In this document: one piece after another, positions 1-8,535 of the stretch
How the letters are laid out: every line of letters begins with the position of its first letter
Position numbering within the stretch: position 1 is the stretch's first letter
Assembly: GCF_900110875.1 (NCBI RefSeq)
Contig: NZ_FOFM01000001.1
Location: forward strand, 496,001 to 560,000
Direction: 5' to 3'
DNA length: 64,000 bases
From: Pseudovibrio axinellae
GTDB taxonomy: Bacteria > Pseudomonadota > Alphaproteobacteria > Rhizobiales > Stappiaceae
Made by a program: the position numbers and the translations under genes
The notes under the pieces: model-generated
What the model was told of the DNA's origin: nothing
The model's input: only the letters and a program-made list of their open reading frames with translations
Databases searched by the model: none

Positions 1-936
1 CCATTTGTGTACATAACAGCCTTTATGAATGGCTATGAATTGGAGAGCGTTGTTCCTGACCGTCCAATCAATATCGGAGGTTGGAGCCCACGTAATTATG
101 GCCGCGGATATGCAGGACCAGTAACGCTAAGAACAGCCCTAACCAAGTCGATTAACACCATTCCCGTACGGCTGGCCCAAGCAATTGGACGTGATAAGAT
201 CGCGACCACCGCTTACATGATGGGCATCAACAGTGAGCTGAAAATCACGCGCGCGATGCCACTTGGTGTCGCTGAGGTGACCGTATTGGACATGGTGAGC
301 TCTTATGCCTCATTTGGTGCCGGGGGGAAGAAAGTTGACCCCTATGCGATCCTGGAGCTGCGTAATTCCAAAGGCGAGCTGCTTTATAGCCACGACCGCG
401 ATGCGGGCCCGCCCTTAAGGATCCTGCCATTTGACAAGGTCTCGATGATGAACGAAGTGCTTGTGAACGTGGTGGAGCGCGGCACAGGACGACGCGCACG
501 GCTTGAGGGAGTAACTGCGGCTGGCAAGACCGGCACCACGCAAGCCTATCGTGATGCCTGGTTTGTTGGTTACACGGGCAACCTTGCAGCTGCCGTTTGG
601 TTTGGCAACGACGACTTTTCCTCTACACGCAGAATGACCGGCGGCAGCCTGCCTGCAATGACGTGGGGTAATTTCATGAAGTACGCGCATCAGGGATTGG
701 AATTGAAAGCTATGCCCGGTGTTGATGCACCTGAAGGCAAGGATGTAATCGCTGCAAACGGCCTGAGCGACCTCGAAATTACCGGCCCGCCTGAGCTGCT
801 CAACAGGACCTCACAGCAGGTGCTGGAGGCACTTGGCGAACGGTTACGGACCCTTCCATTCAATAATATTTCTAAGTCAAACGTTCAGGCTCATCTGGGT
901 TCTGGCGCAAAGGCGGACGTGACTTATACCCAATGA
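1..936 (+). CDS. Penicillin-binding protein 1A-type, C-terminal part (5' end outside window)
   Basis: Transpeptidase end of a class A penicillin-binding protein, which polymerises and cross-links peptidoglycan from the outer face of the inner membrane. The frame is open from the window edge (Pro-Phe-Val-Tyr, matching the segment just after the active-site SxxK of this family), so the glycosyltransferase domain and SxxK serine lie upstream of the window. Counting from the Val at base 7, the SxN motif is SIN at about 48-50 and the KTG box is KTGT at about 174-177, followed by the usual AWFVGYT stretch. The stop overlaps the start of the next gene (ATGA), so the two are translationally coupled. 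Family assignment is firm; the exact paralogue cannot be decided from this part alone. Confidence 0.9.
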   Translation, partial: PFVYITAFMNGYELESVVPDRPINIGGWSPRNYGRGYAGPVTLRTALTKSINTIPVRLAQAIGRDKIATTAYMMGINSELKITRAMPLGVAEVTVLDMVSSYASFGAGGKKVDPYAILELRNSKGELLYSHDRDAGPPLRILPFDKVSMMNEVLVNVVERGTGRRARLEGVTAAGKTGTTQAYRDAWFVGYTGNLAAAVWFGNDDFSSTRRMTGGSLPAMTWGNFMKYAHQGLELKAMPGVDAPEGKDVIAANGLSDLEITGPPELLNRTSQQVLEALGERLRTLPFNNISKSNVQAHLGSGAKADVTYTQ

Positions 937-1634
937 CACAAGCCCATAACATGCCTTTGGTGGCGGTTCCAGAACCAGAAACGAACCAGGTTTTTGACAG
1001 AGAAACATCCTGGCAAAAGCCGTGGCCACACATTTCTCCGCTGCTTTTTAAAGCGCCGTTCTTTTCGTTTGGCCCATTCTTATTCTCCATCGCCATTGCT
1101 CTGATTGTGGGCATAGGCAGTGCATACATGTCACTTAACCGAGGCTCTCCCTTTAGCGCGCTTGAAAGCGGGGTTTGGGTTACCCACCCTCATGCAGGCA
1201 CAGTGGACAGCGACCCATACAGTACTGCAATTTTTGCACGAACGGGGCGCGTTCCTCTTGGCAGCGGCGAAGGGATTGCATTTTATGCCGCCTTTGACGA
1301 CAGCGGACGTGCGCTAGACCCGCAATGCAACTACAGAATTTCTGGAAAGGTGCCAGCAACACGTTTGTGGACGCTCACGGCTTTAAACAATGCCCTTGAG
1401 TTGTTGGCCACAGATGCAGGACGCGCCTCGTTACATAGCCACGGCATTTTGCTGGACGACAAAGGCAGGTTCGCCATTCAGGTTTCGCCCCATGCCCGCC
1501 CTGGCAACTGGCTGCCTACCGGCGGGGATAACGGCCTCGTCCTGTCCATGCGGCTCTACGATATCCCCTATACGACCGGCGCGGGCACGAGCGCTCCTGT
1601 CATGCCTGCTGTTGAACAGGTGAGCTGCAAATGA
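933..1634 (+). CDS. DUF1214 domain membrane-anchored protein
   Basis: A 233-residue protein with a cytoplasmic N-terminus of about 50 residues, one membrane segment at about 52-70 and an extracytoplasmic remainder. The C-terminal half reads like a DUF1214 domain: a CNYRISG-type strand, LWTLTALN, and a terminal NWLPTGG...LVLSMRLYD block. Biochemical function of DUF1214 is not known. It starts inside the stop of the penicillin-binding protein and its own stop overlaps the next start, so it belongs to a three-gene translationally coupled unit. The physical link to a peptidoglycan synthase suggests, but does not show, a role at the cell envelope. Confidence 0.75.
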   Translation: MTQAHNMPLVAVPEPETNQVFDRETSWQKPWPHISPLLFKAPFFSFGPFLFSIAIALIVGIGSAYMSLNRGSPFSALESGVWVTHPHAGTVDSDPYSTAIFARTGRVPLGSGEGIAFYAAFDDSGRALDPQCNYRISGKVPATRLWTLTALNNALELLATDAGRASLHSHGILLDDKGRFAIQVSPHARPGNWLPTGGDNGLVLSMRLYDIPYTTGAGTSAPVMPAVEQVSCK

Positions 1635-2221
1635 ACGAAGTCATCAAGATACTACAAAACCTTTATATCTCCCCACGCTGGATTCTTTGGGGAGCTGGCG
1701 GTTTGCTCATTGCAGGCATCATTCACATTGTTATTGTTCTAAGCGTCCCATCCTACGTCCCTCACTCCCCTTTTGAGCGTGTTGGAGGCTTTGGTGCCGA
1801 CCGAAGCTTTCAGCTGCTACCGCCTATTCTCCCGCGCAGTGAACCTTTGCCTGATCTAGACCCATCTATGCGCCATGCGATCTGTCGTTATTCCCTCGAA
1901 AACGGTCCGCTCATCATAAGCGCCTTTGCACCATCTCCGTTTTGGTCACTCGGGCTGTTTAATGAAAAGGGACAGGTTACCTATAGCCTGAACGACAAAA
2001 CCTCAGAGGGCAAAGCGGTTCGCATGCTGGTTCTAACACCACAGCAGCTGTCAATTTTGCGCGAGAATCCACCTGAAGAGTTGGAAGAGATGATTGTCGT
2101 AGAAACCAATGCCCTCAAAGGCTTCGCTCTCTTTAGAGTGTTTGTGCCTTCAAATGCATATCTTCCGCAGGTTTCTGAGGCATTGCGGTCCGCAACCTGT
2201 TCTGATCTGCCAAGGGTTTAG
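1631..2221 (+). CDS. DUF1254-like membrane protein
   Basis: A 196-residue protein with one N-terminal membrane segment (about 17-39) and a periplasmic domain. It resembles the short DUF1254-type partners that sit beside DUF1214 proteins in Hyphomicrobiales: a RHAICRYSL stretch at about 80, a predicted beta-rich body containing WSLGLFNEKG, and a hydrophobic FALFRVFVPS strand near the end. The start ATG overlaps the stop of the preceding gene by 4 bases. Function is unknown. Pairing with DUF1214 and linkage to the penicillin-binding protein are the only clues. A small gap separates it from the convergent lipoprotein gene. Confidence 0.6.
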   Translation: MNEVIKILQNLYISPRWILWGAGGLLIAGIIHIVIVLSVPSYVPHSPFERVGGFGADRSFQLLPPILPRSEPLPDLDPSMRHAICRYSLENGPLIISAFAPSPFWSLGLFNEKGQVTYSLNDKTSEGKAVRMLVLTPQQLSILRENPPEELEEMIVVETNALKGFALFRVFVPSNAYLPQVSEALRSATCSDLPRV

Positions 2222-2233
2222 AGTGGGCACCTG

Positions 2234-3136
2234 TCACTTTTGAGGAACAGGCTCTTCAAAGCCCCATCCAGTAAAGATACGCGATCGTGTGGTCGCAATC
2301 TCGACTGGCCGCTGTACACTCTCAAAGCATTTTGATGGCAAGTCTTCATAGGTACGGCGGAGCAGCTCATATGCTTTGCTCGCATCCCAGATTTTTTCTG
2401 CAGACGGCGTTTCAACTTCCAGCGCATTGATCGCAATTTGATAGGCTTGGAGGCGATGTCCTGTTGCACTCAAGACCCAGTCTAAGAAGGCTTTATTCTC
2501 CTTAACCCGCGCCTTTACTCCCATCGAAAACTGCGGATCCACATCAACCTGACGGTTTAAGGCACCTAAGCGTTCATGGTCGCTTACAAGAACCTGACGG
2601 GCAATTTTACAAAATGGCAGCAGAAGTTTTTGATCACTCTTCATATCATGAATAACGCGCGCATAGCGCGTCTCGCTAGAGCGATATTTGTCGGAGCGAA
2701 GGAAAACGTAATAGCTGCTAATATCGATCGCAGCATAAGGATCTTTCAGGAAGCCCTGTCGCTGTAACTGAGCCTTATTTGCACCAATCCAGTCCTCCGA
2801 GGCTGGCGGAACAACGAGCGCCCACCCACGTCCTCTGAGTTCTTTTTCCTGATCTGTTTGATTGAGGTTGGATACATCCTGCTTTTGCGAATAGCGGTAA
2901 AGAATGCCCATATCTTGCGCTATGCGGTCATGCAGGATATTTGGCTTTACTCTCCCGAAGTCTCCTGTCGGCCTAGAGCAAGCACCCAGCATAAGAGTAA
3001 TCGAACAGACAACCAACACAGAAGCGGCGAATGAACAACTCGGCTTGAATTGCTGACCTGCGCAAGGTGCACCGCGAATTTTCTCAAAACAGGTTGAACC
3101 TGCCCTTTTCAATTCTGTCTGCTCTCGCTTGCCCAT
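2234..3136 (-). CDS. Putative lipoprotein, unknown function
   Basis: I do not recognise a family. The 300-residue product has a charged N-terminus of about 33 residues, a hydrophobic stretch and then a lipobox, LMLGAC, near residue 53, which suggests a lipid-anchored envelope protein. The mature part is mostly polar and helical with scattered aromatic residues and no repeats. The N-terminal extension before the lipobox is long for a type II signal peptide, so a later non-ATG start is possible; no clear ribosome-binding site decides it. It is convergent with the DUF1254-like gene, with 12 bases between the stops. Confidence 0.6.
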   Translation of the reverse strand: MGKREQTELKRAGSTCFEKIRGAPCAGQQFKPSCSFAASVLVVCSITLMLGACSRPTGDFGRVKPNILHDRIAQDMGILYRYSQKQDVSNLNQTDQEKELRGRGWALVVPPASEDWIGANKAQLQRQGFLKDPYAAIDISSYYVFLRSDKYRSSETRYARVIHDMKSDQKLLLPFCKIARQVLVSDHERLGALNRQVDVDPQFSMGVKARVKENKAFLDWVLSATGHRLQAYQIAINALEVETPSAEKIWDASKAYELLRRTYEDLPSKCFESVQRPVEIATTRSRIFTGWGFEEPVPQK

Positions 3137-3192
3137 TTCTCACAATCCCGCTGCTCACAGCTATGTGAAATACAGGCAAAAAACGTAGGATG

Positions 3193-3393
3193 CTAGTCCC
3201 TCTCGTATTCCGAGTGATCTTCTACCACACGAATAATACCAATCCGATTGCAACAAGCTGCATCCGTCGGCATTTTATGGACCCCTGGGAAAAGATGTAT
3301 TTGAGCAGATGAAGCACGTTTGGAATAGGCACGCCTTAATTGCACAGGCTGTCTGCGGGACCTTTCAGTAACAAGATCATGAAGCGTACCCAT
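3193..3393 (-). CDS. Small hypothetical protein (66 aa)
   Basis: A short basic protein containing CCN and several Arg/Ser-rich stretches; no family recognised. In its favour, the ATG is preceded on the minus strand by AGAGGATAGACA, a good ribosome-binding site at suitable spacing. It lies just upstream of, and in the same direction as, the lipoprotein gene, so the two could share a transcript. Against it are its short length and the absence of a recognisable domain, so it may be a chance open frame. Confidence 0.4.
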   Translation of the reverse strand: MGTLHDLVTERSRRQPVQLRRAYSKRASSAQIHLFPGVHKMPTDAACCNRIGIIRVVEDHSEYERD

Positions 3394-3595
3394 TGTCTAT
3401 CCTCTGGCACATTTGCAGTTTGCTGCTCAATAATTCCTTTTAGTAGTTAAGCGGAGTTTCAGTTAATGACATGTAAAGCAATTCCCTTTAAATTTAGGTA
3501 GTAATTCTGCTCTATGGTATAAAAGTCGTCCGTATTTATGGCGATATTGATAGCATCTCTGAGTCATCGGTTTATATATACAGGTGCCTACACAC

Positions 3596-4435
3596 ATGGA
3601 CGACAGATCTCATTTTTTGGTTGCAGCAACGGAGGCATTCGCACAATCGGGGCACTCCTACGCACGTACTCGCATGTATGGAGAGTTAGCCTTGCAGCAC
3701 CTTTCATCTGTCTGCGTCGCTAGTCGCATGAAAGTAGCGCACCTCTTATGCCCGCTCACTCATGCGCCACGAACCGTTATGAAAGCACTTGCAAAAGACC
3801 ATGACCAGACGATTGCAAAGTACGTAAAACAGCATTCGAGAACTGAGTTCGGCTCTATCAACGCCGTTAGGGTTGCTGAGAAAGCGCCCGAGGATCTGAT
3901 CAGGAGTTTTTTGGAAAGTACTCCAATTTCATCGTTTTCTGTACTTCGCCAAATGCAGGCCTTCCACTTATGTATGGAACGATCCCTTCCTCAATTGTCT
4001 CCTAAGGAATGTCAGGATCTCACCGTCAATGCCCTGAAATACGGACACCTAAGCATGGTAAGCGAGCTTGCCAATGCCAGCGGCCTAACAATTGAGCAAG
4101 TCCATCAGTGCTTCACACACTCATCGCCTGATGGGTTTATTGTCATACTTGTTGGGCTTGGCTTTAAATCCCGGTTATTAGATCAATTGCTTGTCCGGTT
4201 TTGGGGAACACTTCTCAATATAAATCAAATGAGAGACCTGCAAAAAGCTGCCGCAAGCGTCAGTCCTCAAGTGGCGCAGGATCTCATCGTGAGCTGGACG
4301 AAAATAACCCCTGTTTCCCGCTATCACGCGATTATTGAAGCAAGTAAAACTTGCGTACATGAACTTAAAGCTCAGAGCGCACCACATTTAAGAGAAGCGA
4401 CTGCCACTCAACACTTAGCTAGCTTAAAAGCCTGA
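3596..4435 (+). CDS. DUF2336-like protein
   Basis: A 279-residue, mostly helical soluble protein resembling the alphaproteobacterial DUF2336 family, which has HEAT-like helical repeats and no established activity. Features include an early ARTRMYGELAL helix, RMKVAHLL, paired APRTVMKALAKD helices typical of the family, and a helical C-terminus. A GTG at 3584 is also in frame; I chose the ATG because neither has a strong ribosome-binding site and the GTG adds only four residues. The last 12 bases overlap the convergent DUF1491 gene. Family call is moderate. Confidence 0.6.
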   Translation: MDDRSHFLVAATEAFAQSGHSYARTRMYGELALQHLSSVCVASRMKVAHLLCPLTHAPRTVMKALAKDHDQTIAKYVKQHSRTEFGSINAVRVAEKAPEDLIRSFLESTPISSFSVLRQMQAFHLCMERSLPQLSPKECQDLTVNALKYGHLSMVSELANASGLTIEQVHQCFTHSSPDGFIVILVGLGFKSRLLDQLLVRFWGTLLNINQMRDLQKAAASVSPQVAQDLIVSWTKITPVSRYHAIIEASKTCVHELKAQSAPHLREATATQHLASLKA

Positions 4436-4795
4436 AAACAGATCGTTGGGGCCTGGTTCTTTGGGAAGCGAGAGAAAACATCGCGCCTCTTTGTCTTCGA
4501 TCTCAACAACCCAAAAGTCAGGGTCCATCCGCTCTTCACGTTGGATCTTGGCTTCGATGTCCTCTCTTGTTGCTTTTTCCAACAGACATTCAAATTCACG
4601 GTCCTGCGGCTTCTCCTGATCAAAGAACGATTGAGGTGCAGGACCATAAAAATCAAAGGTCGTGTCCAAACGATCAACGATGATGAAGATAGCGCCAGCC
4701 TCTTGCGCGCCTTTGCGACGCACACCAGCGAAAGCACCTTCAGCAAAGCAGCGGCGTGTGTAGGCAGCGACCCAGAATTCAGATGTTACCCGCAT
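4424..4795 (-). CDS. DUF1491 family protein
   Basis: A 123-residue protein that matches DUF1491 over its whole length: an N-terminal SEFWVAAYTRRCFAEGAFAGVRRKG block, GAIFIIVDRLD, a YGPAPQS turn, then RMDPDFWVVEIED at the end. The family is nearly confined to Alphaproteobacteria and has no proven function. Its 3' end overlaps the convergent DUF2336-like gene by 12 bases, so the two mRNAs would be complementary at their tips. The peptidoglycan-binding protein gene lies 36 bases upstream on the same strand and probably shares its promoter. Confidence 0.85.
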   Translation of the reverse strand: MRVTSEFWVAAYTRRCFAEGAFAGVRRKGAQEAGAIFIIVDRLDTTFDFYGPAPQSFFDQEKPQDREFECLLEKATREDIEAKIQREERMDPDFWVVEIEDKEARCFLSLPKEPGPNDLFSGF

Positions 4796-4831
4796 CAGTT
4801 TCTTTCTTTTAATTCCGACATAGCTGAGTGA

Positions 4832-5713
4832 TCAAATACGCGTGCCGCTGACACCTGCCAGCTTGGAGATCAGAGCTTCACTCATTTTACCGTCTACTGG
4901 GAGCGCATTATCTCGTTGAAATGCTCTAATTGCCAGCGCGGTTTCGTCTCCAGGAATCCCATCAATCGTAAGCGGTCCGTATCCCAAGCTCGCTAATGTC
5001 TGCTGCATTCGCTTGATACGTTCCGTTAATTCATTTGTTTGCTCGATAGGTTGCACGAGGTGAGAGCCACCTTGAGTTAACGCCGCGATTTCTTCTGGGC
5101 TTGCCCGCGGGATTGGGATCTCGTTACCTGAATCTCTGTCTGTATTACTGCTTGGTGAAGCTGGAGCAGCGCTAAAGTCCATCGTCAAAAGCGCAAGCAA
5201 AGCCTCAGTCACCAGCCCGGTTTCCACCATCGCCTTTTTACGTTGATAGGCTCGAACAGCTCGTTCGGTCGCCGGACCAAATTGACCATCCAAACTTCCC
5301 GGATAAATACCTAAGCGCCGTAATTCTCTTTGCACCTCAGCTACCAGTTCTTGACGCTGCAAGCGCTGAGTTGCCTTGACGAGTGCTGAGCTATCCAACT
5401 GAGTGTGCGAGGCACGCGTTACAATCATTGGCGAAGGGTGCTTCGTCTCCTGCAGGAAAGCCGCGTTGACTGCGATCAGAGACCCCATTCCTACAAATGC
5501 CAATATAACCAGTGTGGATCGCTTTCCGACACGAGCTGGCTTTTTGGAGGCCGCCTCCGCGACAGCCGCGTGATCAACTTCATCCTCGTAAAACACGCCA
5601 TCATCGTCGTAGTGCACATGCATATGGTATTCGCCATCAGGCTGAGGCCCCCCAAACTTTTGGGTGCTTTCACCTTTTCTTGCATTGTTGCTGTTTGGCT
5701 TCCGCCCCACCAT
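4832..5713 (-). CDS. Membrane-anchored protein with two peptidoglycan-binding domains
   Basis: A 293-residue envelope protein. After a polar cytoplasmic segment of about 65 residues there is one membrane helix (VILAFVGMGSLIAVNAAF) and then a periplasmic region with two PG_binding_1-type repeats. The first centres on ELRRLGIYPGSLDGQFGP, the second on TLASLGYGPLTIDGIPG near the C-terminus; both keep the LG-Y-DG-G pattern of the fold. A proline/serine linker joins them. The ATG at 5713 is preceded by AAGGGG at good spacing; a TTG one codon upstream is less likely. Probably a cell-wall-associated structural or regulatory protein; no catalytic domain is present. Confidence 0.85.
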   Translation of the reverse strand: MVGRKPNSNNARKGESTQKFGGPQPDGEYHMHVHYDDDGVFYEDEVDHAAVAEAASKKPARVGKRSTLVILAFVGMGSLIAVNAAFLQETKHPSPMIVTRASHTQLDSSALVKATQRLQRQELVAEVQRELRRLGIYPGSLDGQFGPATERAVRAYQRKKAMVETGLVTEALLALLTMDFSAAPASPSSNTDRDSGNEIPIPRASPEEIAALTQGGSHLVQPIEQTNELTERIKRMQQTLASLGYGPLTIDGIPGDETALAIRAFQRDNALPVDGKMSEALISKLAGVSGTRI

Positions 5714-6236
5714 CAAGCACTACCCCTTACGACGCTTGCACGTATCTATCTATTTGCCAGTCATTAACAATTCTAACTGGTGTCTTGCTGAGGAGTTAGA
5801 GATACCGTTCTCCTCTTATCAAGTCCACTTGCAATAGGCAGCTACGCACCAAGAACCACCAAAAAACTGCATTAGTCCATTCTAGCTTCCAACTTTCCAA
5901 CGCTTCTGCTTTTAGCAGTTTATGTTTAAAAATTCTCTTATCTGCCATTAAGTTTAAAACCACGAAGGTCACTAGACCAACCACTCTGGAAAACACTCGC
6001 GTCGGAAGAGAGCATGCTTTACTCACTGTTAATTATAACCAAGTTTCTCCATAGCTCTTTGAATGGCCAAATCGCTCAACAATTCAGAGACTTCCTTATT
6101 TAGATAAAATTTGATTCAATTTTAGTGAGAACAATATATGGTATATTTGACCCTAAAGCCTATAGTTTCAATAAGTTAAGCGGTTACACAAAATCACCAG
6201 CCAGTTCACTGTCTTTGAAACCAACGGGCAAAACCA
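5714..6236. other. Gene-free stretch of about 520 bases
   Basis: Lies between two divergent genes and should hold both promoters. It is AT-rich after about 5900. A 76-codon minus-strand frame at 5796-6026 has no ribosome-binding site and no family resemblance. I see no repeat, RNA gene or operator that stands out. Confidence 0.5.
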
Positions 6237-6821
6237 ATGTACTTCTTGCTTAGAACCACATTTTGGGTCGGGCTTATTCTCCTTCTGCTGCCAATTGGGA
6301 CTGGAAGCGACGACGATACGCCCACGATTGGTGTTGTTCAGGTTTATCTGGCAGCGCAGTCCACTATTCGGGACCTGAGCGGATTTTGTGGCCGCAATCC
6401 AAATGCCTGCGAGATGGGTGGCTCAATTATTAAGCTGGTTGGCCTGAAAGCGAAGGAAGCTGCAAGGTTGACCTATACCTATTTGAACGATGGTGAGAAC
6501 GATGAGGCTCAACCCACTCAAATTGCATCTTACCCTTCGGCGCAAGACACACTTGAAACCATTCCATTTGATGAGGTTGCGTCTGGTCAGATCCTCCCTC
6601 GCTTAGATAATGCAGCCGAGGATCTAGTTTACTCCGGAGCACTGACTTCGACTGATCGCCAAATTCCTTGGCAGCTTAGCCAGGGCCAACAAGACTCTCC
6701 GCGTACTGCTGAGGATCGCGTAACACAGAACCTTTTTGACGAGACACAGCCAACCTACGCAACACCCTTTGCACGTGTTCCTGTGCCGCGGCCCAATCCG
6801 CTTTATCTTGGCGGAAATTGA
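6237..6821 (+). CDS. DUF5330 domain protein
   Basis: A 194-residue exported or membrane-anchored protein: a single hydrophobic N-terminal segment (LLRTTFWVGLILLLLPIG) followed by a polar extracytoplasmic part. The region AAQSTIRDLSGFCGRNPNAC (about 42-61), with its two cysteines, is the hallmark of DUF5330 proteins of Hyphomicrobiales. After about residue 90 the sequence is low in structure and rich in Gln, Thr and Pro. No catalytic motif is seen and the family has no known role. The gene stands alone, with about 145 bases to sufE downstream on the same strand. Confidence 0.8.
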   Translation: MYFLLRTTFWVGLILLLLPIGTGSDDDTPTIGVVQVYLAAQSTIRDLSGFCGRNPNACEMGGSIIKLVGLKAKEAARLTYTYLNDGENDEAQPTQIASYPSAQDTLETIPFDEVASGQILPRLDNAAEDLVYSGALTSTDRQIPWQLSQGQQDSPRTAEDRVTQNLFDETQPTYATPFARVPVPRPNPLYLGGN

Positions 6822-6967
6822 AACCAACACATTTTTCGTTTGCATTTATTTAGCCTGTACTTCTGCAAGGAGTGTGGGCTGTTTTATAAATTGGACCCAT
6901 TCGTATTGCTCCAGAAGAGCAAGCGCGATAGAAACGCATTCAAAATCCTGAGTGAAAGATTAGTATT

Positions 6968-7393
6968 ATGACCACTGCGATCGCCGAGATTCTAGAAGGC
7001 TTTGAATTTCTCGAAGACTGGGAAGACCGCTATCGCTATGTCATTGAGCTGGGAAGAGAGCTAGAACCACTGAACGATGATGAACGTATTGAAGAAAACC
7101 GCGTTCATGGTTGTGTTTCTCAGGTCTGGCTTTCTAAAGTAATTCAAAATAATACGGAAAAAGGCCCGATCCTCTTTTATAAGGGTGACAGCGATGCACA
7201 CATCGTGCGCGGCCTTGTTGCTATCGTTCTTGCGCAATACTCCGGCGTCCCTGCCAAAGAGATCCTTGAGACCGATATTGAGAGTATTTTCAGCAAAATC
7301 GGACTCAAAGAACACCTTACACCACAGCGCTCAAATGGCTTAAGCTCTATGGTTCAACGCATTAAGAACGATGCGTCTGCGGCGCTGTCTTAG
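6968..7393 (+). CDS. sufE: SufE cysteine desulfuration protein
   Basis: SufE accepts persulfide sulfur from the cysteine desulfurase SufS and passes it on for iron-sulfur cluster assembly in the cytoplasm. At 141 residues it has normal length for the family. The active cysteine is C49 in RVHGCVSQVW, and the GLVAIVLAQYSGVPAKEIL helix and NGLSSMVQRI end are typical. It is not next to other suf genes here; instead its last 32 bases overlap the convergent DUF6456 gene, an arrangement I recall from related Hyphomicrobiales. Confidence 0.92.
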   Translation: MTTAIAEILEGFEFLEDWEDRYRYVIELGRELEPLNDDERIEENRVHGCVSQVWLSKVIQNNTEKGPILFYKGDSDAHIVRGLVAIVLAQYSGVPAKEILETDIESIFSKIGLKEHLTPQRSNGLSSMVQRIKNDASAALS

Positions 7394-8108
7394 AGGTCTC
7401 AGCTTGCCAGCTCGTTATCTCTGAGTTTGCTGGCCCCACCGCATATGAACGCGGGGACACATAGTGATCGGCTAACCGATCCAGCCCCAATCCCAGCACG
7501 ATCTTTGCGGTTCTTTGGGGCCATTGCCGCTCGCCTTCCACCTCTTTCAAAGATTTTAGAAAACAGCAAACATCAAGCAGTGTTCCAGAAAGCTCAGGCC
7601 CAACTGCAGACAGTGCATTTTGAAGCCGTTGCCTGGCATCATAAACACTGTCCGTTACGCCATCGATTTTCGAAGTAGATTGGACGCTTTGCTCGCTGCG
7701 CCAATTTGACTTCACGGTTCCCCAAAGTTGGGCGTAGGTAAAATCCTCCCTCAGGCGCTCTCCCGCTTCAAATTGACTTTTGGAGATATAAGCCTCCCCA
7801 GACTTGTCTTTTCTCCTCCTTAGCCAAGCAAGTGGTCCTTCTGCGGAGGTTCCAAACGCCTCAGGCCGATCGTGTATTCTTGGTATTTCGTGGGAGCCAT
7901 CACTCAGCTTTTGCTTAAGCCATACCTTCCCCTGGGATGTAAGTGCGTAACCTGACTTACTGTGTTTGATAAGAGAGCGTGAGAGCGCATAGGTTAAAGT
8001 AGACTTATTGTTGGAAGTCGCCACTAGGTTTCGATTTCTGCCTGCAAGCTTCCTGCAAAGTGAGATCAGGTCAATTTCAGAGATTCCGCCTTTATGCTGA
8101 AAATGCAT
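7362..8108 (-). CDS. DUF6456 domain protein (winged-helix-like N-terminus)
   Basis: A 248-residue basic protein. The N-terminal 75 residues look like a winged helix (EIDLISLCRKLAG, then LTSQGKVWLKQKL), and the C-terminal part (about 95-225) matches DUF6456: SPLAWLRRRKDKSG-like block, FEAGERLREDF, SAVGPELSGTLLDVCCFLKSLKEVE and WPQRTAKIVLGLGLDRLADHY. Function is unknown, but the fold and partner suggest DNA binding. The start overlaps the end of the upstream DnaA-like regulator by 17 bases, implying coupled translation, and the 3' end overlaps convergent sufE. Confidence 0.8.
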   Translation of the reverse strand: MHFQHKGGISEIDLISLCRKLAGRNRNLVATSNNKSTLTYALSRSLIKHSKSGYALTSQGKVWLKQKLSDGSHEIPRIHDRPEAFGTSAEGPLAWLRRRKDKSGEAYISKSQFEAGERLREDFTYAQLWGTVKSNWRSEQSVQSTSKIDGVTDSVYDARQRLQNALSAVGPELSGTLLDVCCFLKSLKEVEGERQWPQRTAKIVLGLGLDRLADHYVSPRSYAVGPANSEITSWQAETSKTAPQTHRS

Positions 8109-8535
8109 CAGCCTGCCCTCCTGCTGTTAAAGGACAACACATGCGGGCGCTGGTCAGTGACGCAGATAATTGGCCTTCAATTTCTGAAAGGACAGCATCG
8201 AACTCAGGATCCTCTCTCAGATCTTCCACAACCTTGCAGGCGTGAGCAGCTGTTGTCCGGTCACGGCCGAAAACGGCAGCTGACTGCGATAAGGTGAGCC
8301 CCATGCAGACGTGCAGAATATACATAGAGACTTGTCGCGCACGCGCTACATTTGCAAAACCACGTGAGGCAGAGTGAAGGTCTTCTGGCTTTAACCCAAA
8401 TGCAAGTGCAACACGGCCCGTGGCCATCCAATCCACCGCAGACAATGGCCTGTGCAGCTGTGAGGGATGACCTGAAGAACCCAAATGCGGATCGCCACAC
8501 ATTTCATTCATCCTCCCCTCGGATAATCTTGGCAT
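8092..8535 (-). CDS. DnaA domain IV-like helix-turn-helix regulator
   Basis: A small protein (147 residues from the chosen start) whose C-terminal half resembles the DNA-binding domain IV of the replication initiator DnaA: ARQVSMYILHVCMGLTLSQSAAVFGRDRTTAAHACKVVED, including the RDRTTAAHA helix that reads DnaA boxes. It lacks the AAA+ ATPase domain, so it is a regulator rather than an initiator. The start ATG at 8535 has GGAG nine bases upstream; a longer frame from a TTG at 8655 lacks any such site. It is coupled to DUF6456 downstream. The DNA target cannot be read from the sequence; DnaA-box-like sites are a reasonable guess. Confidence 0.8.
   Translation of the reverse strand: MPRLSEGRMNEMCGDPHLGSSGHPSQLHRPLSAVDWMATGRVALAFGLKPEDLHSASRGFANVARARQVSMYILHVCMGLTLSQSAAVFGRDRTTAAHACKVVEDLREDPEFDAVLSEIEGQLSASLTSARMCCPLTAGGQADAFSA

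Noticed and set aside
5796-6026. 76-codon minus-strand frame in the gap before the DUF5330 gene
   Set aside because: No ribosome-binding site and no recognisable family.
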